Shown: one piece after another, positions 17,934 to 25,045 of the stretch | Position numbering within the stretch: position 1 is the first letter of the stretch | Layout of the letters: each line of letters begins with the position of its first letter | IMG/VR virus record: IMGVR_UViG_3300009610_000050 | Span: 1 to 41,914 of that record | Direction: 5' to 3' (one strand) | From: a virus | DNA: 41,914 nt | Notes under the pieces: model-generated | What the model saw: only the letters and a program-made list of their open reading frames with translations | Databases searched by the model: none | Told to the model about the DNA's origin: nothing | Position numbers and translations under genes: made by a program

Positions 17934-18274
17934 TTAGGAACCTCACGTTCTCCAAGGAATTCAACACTGGTACGACGATATACGTGAACGACTTTAGTCC
18001 CAACCTGTTGCAACACAACACCCTCTAAGCCTTGGATCGTCGCATACGTTCCGATCAAAGCACCCTCGAAACCGTCGTGTGTTGCTCTGTACATATCAAA
18101 TCGCTTATCCACCTGCTTCTCCTCTGTGTCCTGTATCTTCACGAACCCATCGCAATTAGCACGCACACAGTAGAAGTAATTTCCGATCCCTCCACCAGCT
18201 AGGTAATTTCCGATCCTTCCACCAGCTAGACCGTATCCAATCTCCATTGGTTCGCCGCATCGAGGACAGTTCAT
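17930..18274 (-). CDS. Zinc-ribbon protein (114 aa)
   Basis: It opens MNCPRCGEP, with a second half-site YCVRANC (C-x4-C), giving a CxxC...CxxxxC zinc ribbon over residues 3 to about 40. A near-exact duplicated octapeptide in the middle (GRIGNYLAGG / GGIGNYFY) lengthens the loop. The C-terminal part is a small beta domain (FEGALIGTYATIQGLEGVVLQQVG). Function unknown. The start lies one base from a palindrome copy (18276-18290). Confidence 0.7.
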   Translation of the reverse strand: MNCPRCGEPMEIGYGLAGGRIGNYLAGGGIGNYFYCVRANCDGFVKIQDTEEKQVDKRFDMYRATHDGFEGALIGTYATIQGLEGVVLQQVGTKVVHVYRRTSVEFLGEREVPK

Positions 18275-18510
18275 TTGTTTGACTCACACAGAGGTTTGTC
18301 TATTTCCTTCAAGATGTGACTGCGCAACGTCAGCGTGATCCCTTGATGACCAGCTACGAACCTCAACAGTGACGTCAGTCTATGGATTTCCTCTGCGGCC
18401 CAATTCGCTGAGACGCAGTTATCTCTTCGGTGTGCTTCCCAATCATTTAGGCCAAGCACTTCCAGCCTACGACCACGTTCAGTTCTCGGACCCAATGGGA
18501 TGACAGTCAT
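18271..18510 (-). CDS. Hypothetical early protein (79 aa)
   Basis: The start overlaps the upstream stop and the end overlaps the next start. There is one central helix (WAAEEIHRLTSLLRFVAG). The C-terminal residues LCESNK are encoded by the palindrome copy at 18276. Not recognised. Confidence 0.65.
   Translation of the reverse strand: MTVIPLGPRTERGRRLEVLGLNDWEAHRRDNCVSANWAAEEIHRLTSLLRFVAGHQGITLTLRSHILKEIDKPLCESNK
18276..18290. promoter_or_regulatory. Palindrome copy 13 (TGTTTGACTCACACA)
   Basis: One mismatch; one base upstream of the zinc-ribbon start codon at 18274. Confidence 0.75.
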
Positions 18511-18692
18511 TACATAAAACCTTTCGACTTAGCAATCCATGTTGGCATCGTGAACGTACCGTCTTTGTTGTTCTCAACCAACGACTTTGGTACCCAGTCT
18601 TCCACAACTCCATCTGTCAGCAACCAACCTTTCGCTGTCTCTTTCACCAACTCCGCAGATATATCTACAAGCTTCAGGTCTTGTTCACGCAT
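18510..18692 (-). CDS. Hypothetical early protein (60 aa)
   Basis: I place the start at ATG 18692 because it forms a TGATG overlap with the upstream mini-gene, although the frame opens six codons earlier. The sequence MREQDLKLVDISAELVKETAKGWLLTDG...EDWVPKSLV looks like a small beta-barrel: strand, turn 'KGWLLTDG', 'EDWVPKS'. This pattern recurs in phage hypotheticals. Function unknown. Confidence 0.65.
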   Translation of the reverse strand: MREQDLKLVDISAELVKETAKGWLLTDGVVEDWVPKSLVENNKDGTFTMPTWIAKSKGFM

Positions 18693-18847
18693 CACACTTC
18701 TCCGTTCCATACCTTATCCAGTACATCGTAGTCTTTATCGGCATTGATGGGCAGCATCCCAAACTTTGCCCACAGTTCGTAGTGTCGATTGACTTGATAC
18801 AGCAGGTAAAAGTACCTGATGTGTCGTATGATGAACCATCTTTTCAT
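18692..18847 (-). CDS. Hypothetical mini-protein (51 aa)
   Basis: This short frame starts 4 bases after the helicase stop with GAAGGATTGAGACG in front and ends in a TGATG overlap with the next gene, the packing seen throughout this cluster. It reads MKRWFIIRHIRYFYLLYQVNR, a basic aromatic helix, then YELWAKFGMLPI. Function unknown. Confidence 0.6.
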   Translation of the reverse strand: MKRWFIIRHIRYFYLLYQVNRHYELWAKFGMLPINADKDYDVLDKVWNGEV

Positions 18848-18851
18848 CGTC

Positions 18852-20093
18852 TCAATCCTTCTTTCTCAGGCTCATTCCCATTGCGAACCTATCCGTTATC
18901 AGGATCACTCGCGTCTTAGCTCTTGTGATAGCCGTGTACAAGTTACGCCTACTCAACAGAAAATACTGTGGCCTGTTGATACAGTACACGACCGTATCAA
19001 ACTCAGACCCTTGACTCTTGTGCGTTGTGATTGCGTAGCCCAACTCGATCTGCCTACGCGGATCGTAGTTCACCCAATGCCCATACATACTGTTGAAATA
19101 CTTCAGCCGTGGTGGGATGGTAACGGCTCTATTACCTGCGAGCAAACCTAGCTCACCGCTCTCGTCATCGAGCCAATCGATATGACCAATCTCACCATTG
19201 AACAACGCGAGGTTGTAATCATTTTTGATCCACAGATACTTGTCATTCCTCCGTACCGCTAACGGCGCTTCCTTGTTCCCGAACCGATCTAGCCTTAGCA
19301 ACGGACCCTTGGGATTGAACTTCATTTGCAAGCTTGGATTGACACGCATCGTACCATTGTTGCCTTTGCGCATCGGCATTATGATCTGATGGTTCAAGTC
19401 AGCAAACTCAGACGATGAGAAATCCAATAACTGGTCAATAGGTTTGTCTGTATAGATAATCTCGAACCGCTTGTTCCGTTGCGGGAGCTTTCCTTTCAAG
19501 ATCAACAATGCATTACTCACAATGTCATCCGTCGATCGAAAGTTGTATGTCAATGTCACACATGGATAAGACGTCAACACGTCGATGAACGGCGGAGGCA
19601 TCCCGGAGTTATCCTCGACAGGTGCCAACTGTTGATTGTCACCAAACATTCTGATGACAGCATCTTTCTTCATCGCGTCCTGCAAGAAGTCATACAACTC
19701 AGAACTAAGCATCGAGGCTTCGTCAATGAGAATGACCCTTACCTCTAACGGATTATCTCTGTTATGTCTTGGCATACCGGGGATAGGAGGGTCCTTCGGA
19801 TCAATAGGATCATCCGGCGCAGGGAACCTCAACAGCCTATGAACCGTTACAGCTTCAATACCGGATAGTTCCGTGATACGTTTCGCCGCTCTACCTGTAG
19901 GCGCTGCCAACACAACACTCAGGCCCATGTCGTTTAGCTCTTTGAACACCCGACCTAATACCAATGTCTTGCCTGTACCAGCGCCTCCAGTTACGCCTAC
20001 GACTCGCTCACTCAAATCACAACACAGATCAATCGCATTCTCTTGTTCTTGACTAAGCCTCTTCGGTCCTACAATCGTGTTTGACTCAAACAT
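18852..20093 (-). CDS. RecD/Dda-like SF1 DNA helicase
   Basis: The 413-residue protein has Walker A GGAGTGKT (residues 36-43), motif Ia LAAPTGRAAKR, motif II ILIDEAS (about 121-127), motif III MFGDNQQLAPV, motif IV TYNFRS, and the C-terminal UvrD-type block GYAITTHKSQGSEFDTVVY and LYTAITRAKTRVIL. This is the SF1B 5'-3' helicase set. It probably unwinds DNA for the phage polymerase or drives recombination. Start ATG 20093 has ACGGAGT upstream. The start codon is fused with a perfect palindrome copy, so the protein begins MFESN and a protein bound there would cover the initiation region in DNA. Confidence 0.9.
   Translation of the reverse strand: MFESNTIVGPKRLSQEQENAIDLCCDLSERVVGVTGGAGTGKTLVLGRVFKELNDMGLSVVLAAPTGRAAKRITELSGIEAVTVHRLLRFPAPDDPIDPKDPPIPGMPRHNRDNPLEVRVILIDEASMLSSELYDFLQDAMKKDAVIRMFGDNQQLAPVEDNSGMPPPFIDVLTSYPCVTLTYNFRSTDDIVSNALLILKGKLPQRNKRFEIIYTDKPIDQLLDFSSSEFADLNHQIIMPMRKGNNGTMRVNPSLQMKFNPKGPLLRLDRFGNKEAPLAVRRNDKYLWIKNDYNLALFNGEIGHIDWLDDESGELGLLAGNRAVTIPPRLKYFNSMYGHWVNYDPRRQIELGYAITTHKSQGSEFDTVVYCINRPQYFLLSRRNLYTAITRAKTRVILITDRFAMGMSLRKKD
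20078..20092. promoter_or_regulatory. Palindrome copy 14, perfect
   Basis: TGTTTGACTCAAACA; includes the TG of the helicase start codon. Confidence 0.85.
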
Positions 20094-20140
20094 TTAAGAC
20101 TCCGTTCTATGGTCTATTGTGCCTTTGTTCGAAGTCACAC

Positions 20141-20371
20141 TTAACCTTTCGCTACCTTCGAGTGCGTCGCAGCCTTGACCGCCCACATGGCAGCCTTCTC
20201 GTAGTCAGTCATCGCCAAATGACAGAGACGACCGACTTCGTTGTCACTTGTACTGTCACGTATCTCAACGCACATATCGATCAACTCAGCGGACTTCTGC
20301 TTGATTTGATCGACTCTCGTCGTCTTGCTCGGATTGAACTCTGTGCGAACACGATCTTCACCAATGGTCAT
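20141..20371 (-). CDS. Acb2/Tad1-like small helical hairpin protein (anti-defence candidate)
   Basis: The 76-residue protein has a short N-terminus (TEFNPSKTTRVDQIK), a first helix (KSAELIDMCVEIR), a short turn, and a second helix rich in small residues (CHLAMTDYEKAAMWAVKAATH). A 'FNPS...VD.IK...A.LI......A.T..E.AAMWAVKAAT' pattern is widespread in phages, and I believe it belongs to or resembles the Acb2/Tad1 hairpin group, whose members bind cyclic oligonucleotides to block CBASS or gcADPR to block Thoeris. That link is from memory and unproven. AGGAGAAG precedes ATG 20371. It sits next to a Tad2-like gene, which strengthens the idea. Confidence 0.6.
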   Translation of the reverse strand: MTIGEDRVRTEFNPSKTTRVDQIKQKSAELIDMCVEIRDSTSDNEVGRLCHLAMTDYEKAAMWAVKAATHSKVAKG

Positions 20372-20395
20372 GTCTTCTCCTATTGTGGGACTTGT

Positions 20396-20626
20396 TCAGC
20401 TAACAACAAACCAATCCGTGCTCAGCATGTCAGTCTGACTTGCCAACCACGGGACCAACTTGTCATCCACCGTCTTCATGTAGATGTACGGCAGTGACAT
20501 TTTCGAGTTTTCGTCAGGCATTTGAAGCGCGATGTACATATGCTTACCGTTCCAACCGGAACGGGCAACTTTCAAGCCATCACCCTCGTCGTCTCTCATG
20601 CACTCAATTGCTTCACCAAAGGTCAT
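20396..20626 (-). CDS. tad2: Tad2-like (DUF2829) Thoeris anti-defence protein
   Basis: The 76 residues cover the whole DUF2829 pattern: MTFGEAIECM, then VARSGWNGKHMYIAL, then YIYMKTVDDKLVPWLASQ and DMLSTDW. Proteins of this family (Tad2) are small oligomers that trap the gcADPR signal made by Thoeris TIR enzymes; some also bind other cyclic nucleotides. Here an acidic insertion (DDEGDG) precedes the core. The start overlaps the upstream stop (ATGA). The signal it binds cannot be predicted from this reading. Confidence 0.8.
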   Translation of the reverse strand: MTFGEAIECMRDDEGDGLKVARSGWNGKHMYIALQMPDENSKMSLPYIYMKTVDDKLVPWLASQTDMLSTDWFVVS

Positions 20627-20820
20627 GTTGTCTTATCCTGTAGGACTTGCCAAGCTACACTCATAATTGCGACCCTCAGGAAGTCTGCCTGAGGGATACC
20701 AAGCGCCTTCGCCGCACGGTGTACAGTCTTCTTGTCTTCACTTGTCGTGCGGACGATCATTTGTACAGAGCCGGTCTGAGGGTGTTCAGTTAGGTTAACC
20801 GTAACACTCTGAACCGACAT
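20623..20820 (-). CDS. Ribbon-helix-helix-like small protein (65 aa)
   Basis: Residues 18-24 (SVQMIVR) form a probable strand, 27-40 (SEDKKTVHRAAKAL) helix A, and 43-60 (PQADFLRVAIMSVAWQVL) helix B after a G-I-P turn, the RHH order of Arc/MetJ-like DNA-binding dimers. AAGGAGTAAAAA precedes ATG 20820. Being first of the anti-defence trio, it may control it, or it may be one of several candidates for binding the genome-wide palindrome. Confidence 0.6.
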   Translation of the reverse strand: MSVQSVTVNLTEHPQTGSVQMIVRTTSEDKKTVHRAAKALGIPQADFLRVAIMSVAWQVLQDKTT

Positions 20821-20847
20821 TTTTTACTCCTTCTTGTTACAGGGGTA

Positions 20848-20871
20848 GGAGGGATGCTTTCGCACCCCTCC
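20848..20871 (-). other. GAAA-loop hairpin between two early genes
   Basis: Read on the minus strand, a 10-bp stem (GGAGGGGTGC / GCATCCCTCC, one G-U pair) closes a GAAA loop. No T run follows, so it is a poor intrinsic terminator and more likely an mRNA processing or stabilising element between the 21430-20921 gene and the gene starting at 20820. Confidence 0.5.
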
Positions 20872-20876
20872 CGTTA

Positions 20877-20900
20877 CGCACTACGCTACGCTACGCTACT
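20877..20900. repeat. CTACG pentanucleotide microrepeat
   Basis: CTACG occurs almost four times in tandem just after the stop of the ssDNA-binding candidate gene (in its transcript: GTAGC units). It is non-coding and has no recognised role. Confidence 0.5.
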
Positions 20901-20920
20901 ACCGACTCTCACGCACACTA

Positions 20921-21430
20921 CTACCGACGACGCCCACGAGGCGCGGCCGCCGGTTCCGGTTCCGGTTCACGTACCGGAGCCCGTGCAGGAGCCCGATCCG
21001 CAGGTGCCAAGTTGGCAATCTCCGCTCGGGACTCACCTTGATACGAGCCCATACGCACCGTTACCAAAGTCTTACAACCCATCCAATCGTTCGGATTGAT
21101 TGTGGTAATATTCGGATCGAGGCCAAGCGCCGTGTACAGGTTCTTCAGGGCGAAGATCGTCCTGCGATCACGGTTGTCACGCGGAACAAGCTGACGGTTC
21201 CAGAACAGAACCGCACCATCCTCGTACGCTTCGGCCACGTCCGCAGGCAATTCCTCCTGAGGAATGACGAGACGGATGGCCCAATAACGATTTCCCGCCT
21301 GACTTGCTTGGGCCTGCACGTCCTGCACTTCGGCAACGTACTTGCCAGCAGGAACCTCTGGCGGCTTCTCGGCGTCCGCCAAATTTCCCTCCAGTTCGAC
21401 AATGCCGAGGGGTTCGTCGTTTGCAACCAT
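20921..21430 (-). CDS. ssDNA-binding / recombination-associated protein, DUF669-like
   Basis: The 169-residue protein carries VPAGKYVAEVQDVQAQASQAGNRYWAIRLVI near its N-terminus, the typical opening of DUF669-type phage proteins ('G.Y.a.i.......s..g..y..i.f.I'), followed by RRTIFALKNLYTALGLDP. The tail is a disordered Pro/Arg/Ala/Glu stretch ending RGRRR. Next to a Sak4-like ATPase such proteins probably coat ssDNA or assist annealing. ATG 21430 has AAGGAG upstream. Confidence 0.6.
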   Translation of the reverse strand: MVANDEPLGIVELEGNLADAEKPPEVPAGKYVAEVQDVQAQASQAGNRYWAIRLVIPQEELPADVAEAYEDGAVLFWNRQLVPRDNRDRRTIFALKNLYTALGLDPNITTINPNDWMGCKTLVTVRMGSYQGESRAEIANLAPADRAPARAPVREPEPEPAAAPRGRRR

Positions 21431-21479
21431 ATTAAACGCTCCTTTTGAGCCAGTTGATGATACGGTAGTCAGACCGCAC

Positions 21480-21494
21480 CGTTTGAGTCAAACA
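21480..21494. promoter_or_regulatory. Palindrome copy 15 (CGTTTGAGTCAAACA)
   Basis: One mismatch; 3 bases beyond the stop of the Sak4-like gene, between it and the ssDNA-binding gene. Confidence 0.75.
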
Positions 21495-21496
21495 AG

Positions 21497-22396
21497 TCAC
21501 TGACCTGACTTCTTGGCACGCGGAATAGCCAACCCCTGACGACCACGGGCTAGCCAATCCTTATGCCAATTCGCAATGGTCATCTGATCCTTATGACTGT
21601 CAGGCAGCGTAGGATCATAGACCAATTCAAACTGAGGAACCTCTTGCGTACTAAACATTCGCGTCTTCATTGGGCGACGGTTCCCATAGTTCCTCACCGT
21701 CAACGTTCTCTTGCTGTTAATCTCACGCAAATTCCATATCTCACTGAGACGCCACGTCATGTTATTGACCAGCTTCCCGCCTAGCTGCACCCCAATGAAG
21801 TCAACAACCTCCACTGACTTACCCCCTTGCATCTCAGTCTTCATCGTAGGATCATCTTCGTGTGCCGTGATGACAATGTTCACGTTATGCTTAGCCGTCA
21901 CACGAAGGAAACCTGTTAACGTTTCCAAGACAATAGCATTCCGGCCGCCATACGCAGCAATTCCGGGTGCTTCCATCGTTGGTACAAACTGATTACCCCT
22001 GCCCAACTTATCACTCACAGCCTTCTGCAACGCACGATATGCTATCGCAGTTGCACTGTCAATAACAACTGTTTCTATGTCATCACGCTCACTCAGTATC
22101 TTGTCTAACCCAAATGGATTATCACTCTGAGCATGTTTAAACAAATCATCGTAACCCAACGCAGATAGGTCAGCAATGATAACGTCCTTCCGCCTACTGA
22201 CTGGTGTCGCTTCGTTATCTCCGAATGAACACCACAACTTGTTGCCGGGTGCTGTAGCTGCCAGCGTTGTCTTACCACTACCTGCTGGCCCCCACAGCAT
22301 GATCGCTGCCCTTGCCGGGGATTGATCGCCTTGCCATGCCTCAACAGGCCCGACTTGTAACCTCTTAAGAGGCACAACATTATTTGACTTTTTCAT
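21497..22396 (-). CDS. Sak4-like RecA-fold recombination ATPase
   Basis: ATG 22396 is preferred because it forms an ATGA overlap with the upstream mini-gene. Of 299 residues, 36-43 are Walker A (GPAGSGKT). A Walker B strand (ETVVIDSATA) and later VNIVITAHEDDP (sensor-like) follow. This order fits the phage AAA_24/Sak4 family, single-strand-annealing or RecA-like recombinases that work with an ssDNA-binding partner, probably the next gene. The C-terminal region has strands around NMTWRLSEIWNLREI. Confidence 0.75.
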   Translation of the reverse strand: MKKSNNVVPLKRLQVGPVEAWQGDQSPARAAIMLWGPAGSGKTTLAATAPGNKLWCSFGDNEATPVSRRKDVIIADLSALGYDDLFKHAQSDNPFGLDKILSERDDIETVVIDSATAIAYRALQKAVSDKLGRGNQFVPTMEAPGIAAYGGRNAIVLETLTGFLRVTAKHNVNIVITAHEDDPTMKTEMQGGKSVEVVDFIGVQLGGKLVNNMTWRLSEIWNLREINSKRTLTVRNYGNRRPMKTRMFSTQEVPQFELVYDPTLPDSHKDQMTIANWHKDWLARGRQGLAIPRAKKSGQ

Positions 22397-22530
22397 TCGT
22401 TGATTACCTTCTTGCAATACTGACATTCCCAAAACACCGTGTTACCATGAACAATCATTATCTCACCACCACACCCTCCCCACCAACACAGAAACAGTTT
22501 CCTGAGCATAACTGACGGTTTGGCTATCAT
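22393..22530 (-). CDS. Zinc-ribbon mini-protein (45 aa)
   Basis: This short frame is joined to both neighbours by ATGA overlaps (start at 22530, stop at 22393), which is strong support for translation. It encodes LCWWGGCGGEI (C-x4-C) and ECQYCKKVI (C-x2-C), a minimal four-Cys zinc ribbon. It may act as an accessory factor of the Sak4-like ATPase translated next. Function unknown. Confidence 0.7.
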   Translation of the reverse strand: MIAKPSVMLRKLFLCWWGGCGGEIMIVHGNTVFWECQYCKKVINE

Positions 22531-22727
22531 GTCATCTCTCCCACCATTCTCCTGATTTCATCCTCACTGTAGTCTTTCAACCACGCATTGTCATTCAAAC
22601 AATGGAACAAGAATGCCATGCGTGCCATGTGTATGTCTCTTGCCTCTTCCTTACACACCTTCCACAACGTTTCTATATCGATCTTACGTTGCAACTTCCT
22701 GAACCATTTGAAGATCATCGTCTGCAT
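22527..22727 (-). CDS. Hypothetical helical protein (66 aa)
   Basis: It overlaps the gene upstream by 13 bases and the zinc-ribbon gene downstream by ATGA. The protein is basic then acidic and all helical (MIFKWFRKLQRKIDIETLWKVC; DYSEDEIRRMVGEM). Not recognised. Confidence 0.65.
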   Translation of the reverse strand: MQTMIFKWFRKLQRKIDIETLWKVCKEEARDIHMARMAFLFHCLNDNAWLKDYSEDEIRRMVGEMT

Positions 22728-23131
22728 CTCCAGTGCTTGTAACCACGAACATAGTATACGACCTTCCTACGGTTGTGTCTAGCACAGATATCAACCCGAT
22801 GCCTTGTTGATATCTTTTTCCTAGGCGGTATCTCACTCTCAACAATGGCATCATCATCTGCAATGATTATCTCCTGTGCAGGCTTCTCGGCTGCTGGTTC
22901 CTGCTTCCTGATCGAAATCGTTCTGACCCTCACATGCTCGACGAGCGGTGACGTAGGCCATCTATTGACAAAGGTGTTTGACTCAAACACCTTTGCCTTT
23001 TCTTGCACCCTTATCTTGACTGGCACTGCTGCGTAGACGAGGAATGGAATTGTGCCAAGTGCAAGCATGTATTTATAGGGTGCAGCCTGCAACACCCACA
23101 GCATGTCCCATCCCTCTCGCAGCATTCCCAT
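22715..23131 (-). CDS. Single-pass membrane protein (138 aa)
   Basis: A hydrophobic segment near residues 22-40 (YMLALGTIPFLVYAAVPV) is probably one membrane span. A central acidic, probably flexible part follows (EIIIADDDAIVESEIPP), then a basic C-terminus with Cys and His (DICARHNRRKVVYYVRGYKHWRC). A perfect palindrome within a 27-bp inverted repeat lies inside the gene, encoding VFESN. Function unknown; position among replication genes gives no direct clue. Confidence 0.6.
   Translation of the reverse strand: MGMLREGWDMLWVLQAAPYKYMLALGTIPFLVYAAVPVKIRVQEKAKVFESNTFVNRWPTSPLVEHVRVRTISIRKQEPAAEKPAQEIIIADDDAIVESEIPPRKKISTRHRVDICARHNRRKVVYYVRGYKHWRCRR
22975..22989. promoter_or_regulatory. Palindrome copy 16, perfect, in a 27-bp dyad
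   Basis: TGTTTGACTCAAACA flanked by CAAAGG and CCTTTG, so 22969-22995 is a perfect palindrome. Intragenic. Confidence 0.85.
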
Positions 23132-23137
23132 TTACAC

Positions 23138-23491
23138 TCACCGAACCTTGCGCTTCTTGGACTTGGCCTTCTTGCGCTTAGGCTTATCCTTTGGACTTGC
23201 TCGTTCAAAGAACTCTTTAGGATCGAACGCTGTTGTCGGATCAGCAACAGGCACGCTTGCATCAGCCGTTCGCTTCGTACTGATAGCGATTGACAACATG
23301 AGTGCGCGGGCGAGTTGCTTTGTAATCTCATAGAACTCTCTCCCTTCCGGCTCTATGCGAGCCAGTAATTCCTCAGGCGTGGACGTCTCTTGAGCAACCT
23401 CCAAATCACGTAGTCTCTTGCGCTCCGCTTCACGCATTGCCTCCTGCGCAATCTCTTCCGCACTCGGTACGATTTCAGGTCCGGTTGGCAT
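23138..23491 (-). CDS. Basic-tailed hypothetical protein (117 aa)
   Basis: Start ATG 23491 has GGAG upstream; longer forms of the frame would overlap the gene before. The first half is a charged helix (SAEEIAQEAMREAERKRLRDLEVAQE). The C-terminus is extremely basic (DKPKRKKAKSKKRKVR), suggesting nucleic-acid contact. Not recognised. Confidence 0.6.
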   Translation of the reverse strand: MPTGPEIVPSAEEIAQEAMREAERKRLRDLEVAQETSTPEELLARIEPEGREFYEITKQLARALMLSIAISTKRTADASVPVADPTTAFDPKEFFERASPKDKPKRKKAKSKKRKVR

Positions 23492-23639
23492 TTTCAATCT
23501 CCATCTCTTTGATAAGTATCTTGAACGCTTCGATATCCTCTTTGTCACCACTGGCGAACAGCAACTCAATGGCACTTGCGACCGTTTGCGCCTTTGCGTA
23601 GCCACTACGCTTCTCGAACAACTTCAAAAGATCAAACAT
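23475..23639 (-). CDS. Hypothetical mini-protein (54 aa)
   Basis: GAGGAG lies 7 bases before ATG 23639, which overlaps the nuclease stop by 8 bases; the end overlaps the next start by 17 bases. It encodes a two-helix protein (MFDLLKLFEKRSGYAKAQTV; KEDIEAFKILIKEM). Unknown function. Confidence 0.6.
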   Translation of the reverse strand: MFDLLKLFEKRSGYAKAQTVASAIELLFASGDKEDIEAFKILIKEMEIENANRT

Positions 23640-24642
23640 CGATGACTCCTCTCTCGCTAGGGCTTAGATCGGCCGGAACCATTTCCTGCTCGAACGCGAT
23701 CTTCCTCCCTTCAGGCGTGTCCGTACAGAACGGTATCAACGAACACGGCCTGAAATATCTGTTGCAACTATGCGTGAACCGCGGAGCGTTCTCGTAGTCA
23801 TCAGGCCCAAACGGTTCGTACAGTGTTTGAATGAACCATCTCAGGTCTATGCCCCACTTAGCAATGGCATCGTAATCCCTACTCACCGGGGCAGATACAT
23901 AGTTCTCACCAGTGTTGGCACGCTTGATCTTCACTCCCAACACACGACCGTTCAATACCTGCATACCAAACACAGCCGTACTGCATGCGAGATACCCTGT
24001 GAACTGGTACTTCATATGCAATGCATTGAGGAACGCACTATCGATCCTCGATGCAGTCTTGTTATCTTCCAGCGTTGCTAAGTGCCCTCGATCAATGTCC
24101 ACAACCAAGCCATCGATCGTACCGATGTACCTGATCTTATAACCATCTTCGTACAACAGCACCACATCGAACACCTGTTCAATGCCCACAGGCTTATGCG
24201 GATCATTCACATCAGCCACCCATATCGGGAACTGATCCATTGCTCGCAGTCTCTCGTCCGCATATTCGATAGCAGCTACCTCCATGTTGTTCATGGTCCG
24301 AATGATATCCTTCGGATCATCCTCCCAATTCGCTGTATGCAGAACAAGGAAGCACATGGCTAACAGTTCATCACGTTCATCAAAGCCTCTTGTCTCCTTT
24401 ACCATCCGATCCCACAACTCAGCACCGAATATCCTTGTTGCTGCAACTGCACCATGATCGAATAATCCCTGCCTTCGTATCAACTGCCATATCCGCACCA
24501 TCGCGAATACCTTATGCATCAGTTCCCCGGCTTCTAACGCCATCGAACGGGCTGTACTCGCGTACCTTTTTTGGCCGTGGACTATCCCCCATGTCGGGCA
24601 TGTGCAAAGGTCCTCGATCCGACTGCTCGACCACGGCTTCAA
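23632..24642 (-). CDS. RecB/Cas4-like PD-(D/E)XK nuclease
   Basis: Motifs in order: SSSRIEDLCTCP with an early Cys, ALEAGELMHKVF (conserved His), GTIDGLV (Asp), TLEDNKTA (D-x-K), QFTGY (Q-x3-Y), and a C-terminal Cys group SCNRYFRPCSLIPFC. One early plus three late Cys suggests a Cas4/AddB-type Fe-S cluster. It probably resects DNA for the Sak4/ssDNA-binding pair. The start is uncertain. TTG 24642 has GGAGG 5 bases upstream and begins just before the first motif; ATG 24780 is also in frame. Either way it overlaps the upstream gene out of phase, by at least 131 bases. Confidence 0.75.
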   Translation of the reverse strand: MKPWSSSRIEDLCTCPTWGIVHGQKRYASTARSMALEAGELMHKVFAMVRIWQLIRRQGLFDHGAVAATRIFGAELWDRMVKETRGFDERDELLAMCFLVLHTANWEDDPKDIIRTMNNMEVAAIEYADERLRAMDQFPIWVADVNDPHKPVGIEQVFDVVLLYEDGYKIRYIGTIDGLVVDIDRGHLATLEDNKTASRIDSAFLNALHMKYQFTGYLACSTAVFGMQVLNGRVLGVKIKRANTGENYVSAPVSRDYDAIAKWGIDLRWFIQTLYEPFGPDDYENAPRFTHSCNRYFRPCSLIPFCTDTPEGRKIAFEQEMVPADLSPSERGVIDV

Positions 24643-24967
24643 ATGAGCCTCCGAGTCCGTCGTCCGATGGATGCTCACGAGGCGTCTCGGGTTTCCGTAC
24701 ACTAAGGATTTCTCGCTCGATAGCTGCTTGCTCGACTTCGGCGAGTGTACTGGCTTCGTGCTCGGGACCTTCGTGGGCATTGAGAAATCTCCTTATCTCA
24801 GGGGCTAAGTTGGTAATCACGTTCTGAAAGCGTACGAAATTCGCATGCTCCCCAACGTACTGCTTATAGGCACCGTGCAGAACAAACGTCGCTTCGTACC
24901 GTTCTGCGTCTTCGGCATGCTCGAAGAATGTGCCATCGTCTGCTAAGTATCCTGTCGCTTCTCTCAT
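24512..24967 (-). CDS. Hypothetical early protein (151 aa)
   Basis: ATG 24967 follows ACGGAGAT; a GTG nine codons earlier would start inside a degenerate palindrome. The N-terminal EATGYLADDGTFFEHAEDAERYEATFVLH is a small 'DG..F....EA..YE' phage domain, followed by a helix (VRFQNVITNLAPEIRRFLNAH) and a long disordered acidic tail. The tail is the part that shares DNA with the nuclease N-terminus. Confidence 0.65.
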   Translation of the reverse strand: MREATGYLADDGTFFEHAEDAERYEATFVLHGAYKQYVGEHANFVRFQNVITNLAPEIRRFLNAHEGPEHEASTLAEVEQAAIEREILSVRKPETPREHPSDDGLGGSFEAVVEQSDRGPLHMPDMGDSPRPKKVREYSPFDGVRSRGTDA

Positions 24968-25015
24968 CGAAATCTCCGTATGTGTTTGAGTCACTGAACG
25001 TCACGTACCAATCCT

Positions 25016-25030
25016 CGTTTGAGTCAAACA
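25016..25030. promoter_or_regulatory. Palindrome copy 17 (CGTTTGAGTCAAACA)
   Basis: One mismatch; in the gap between the genes ending at 25046 and starting at 24967. Confidence 0.75.
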
Positions 25031-25045
25031 TCTTTTAGCTTCCTC

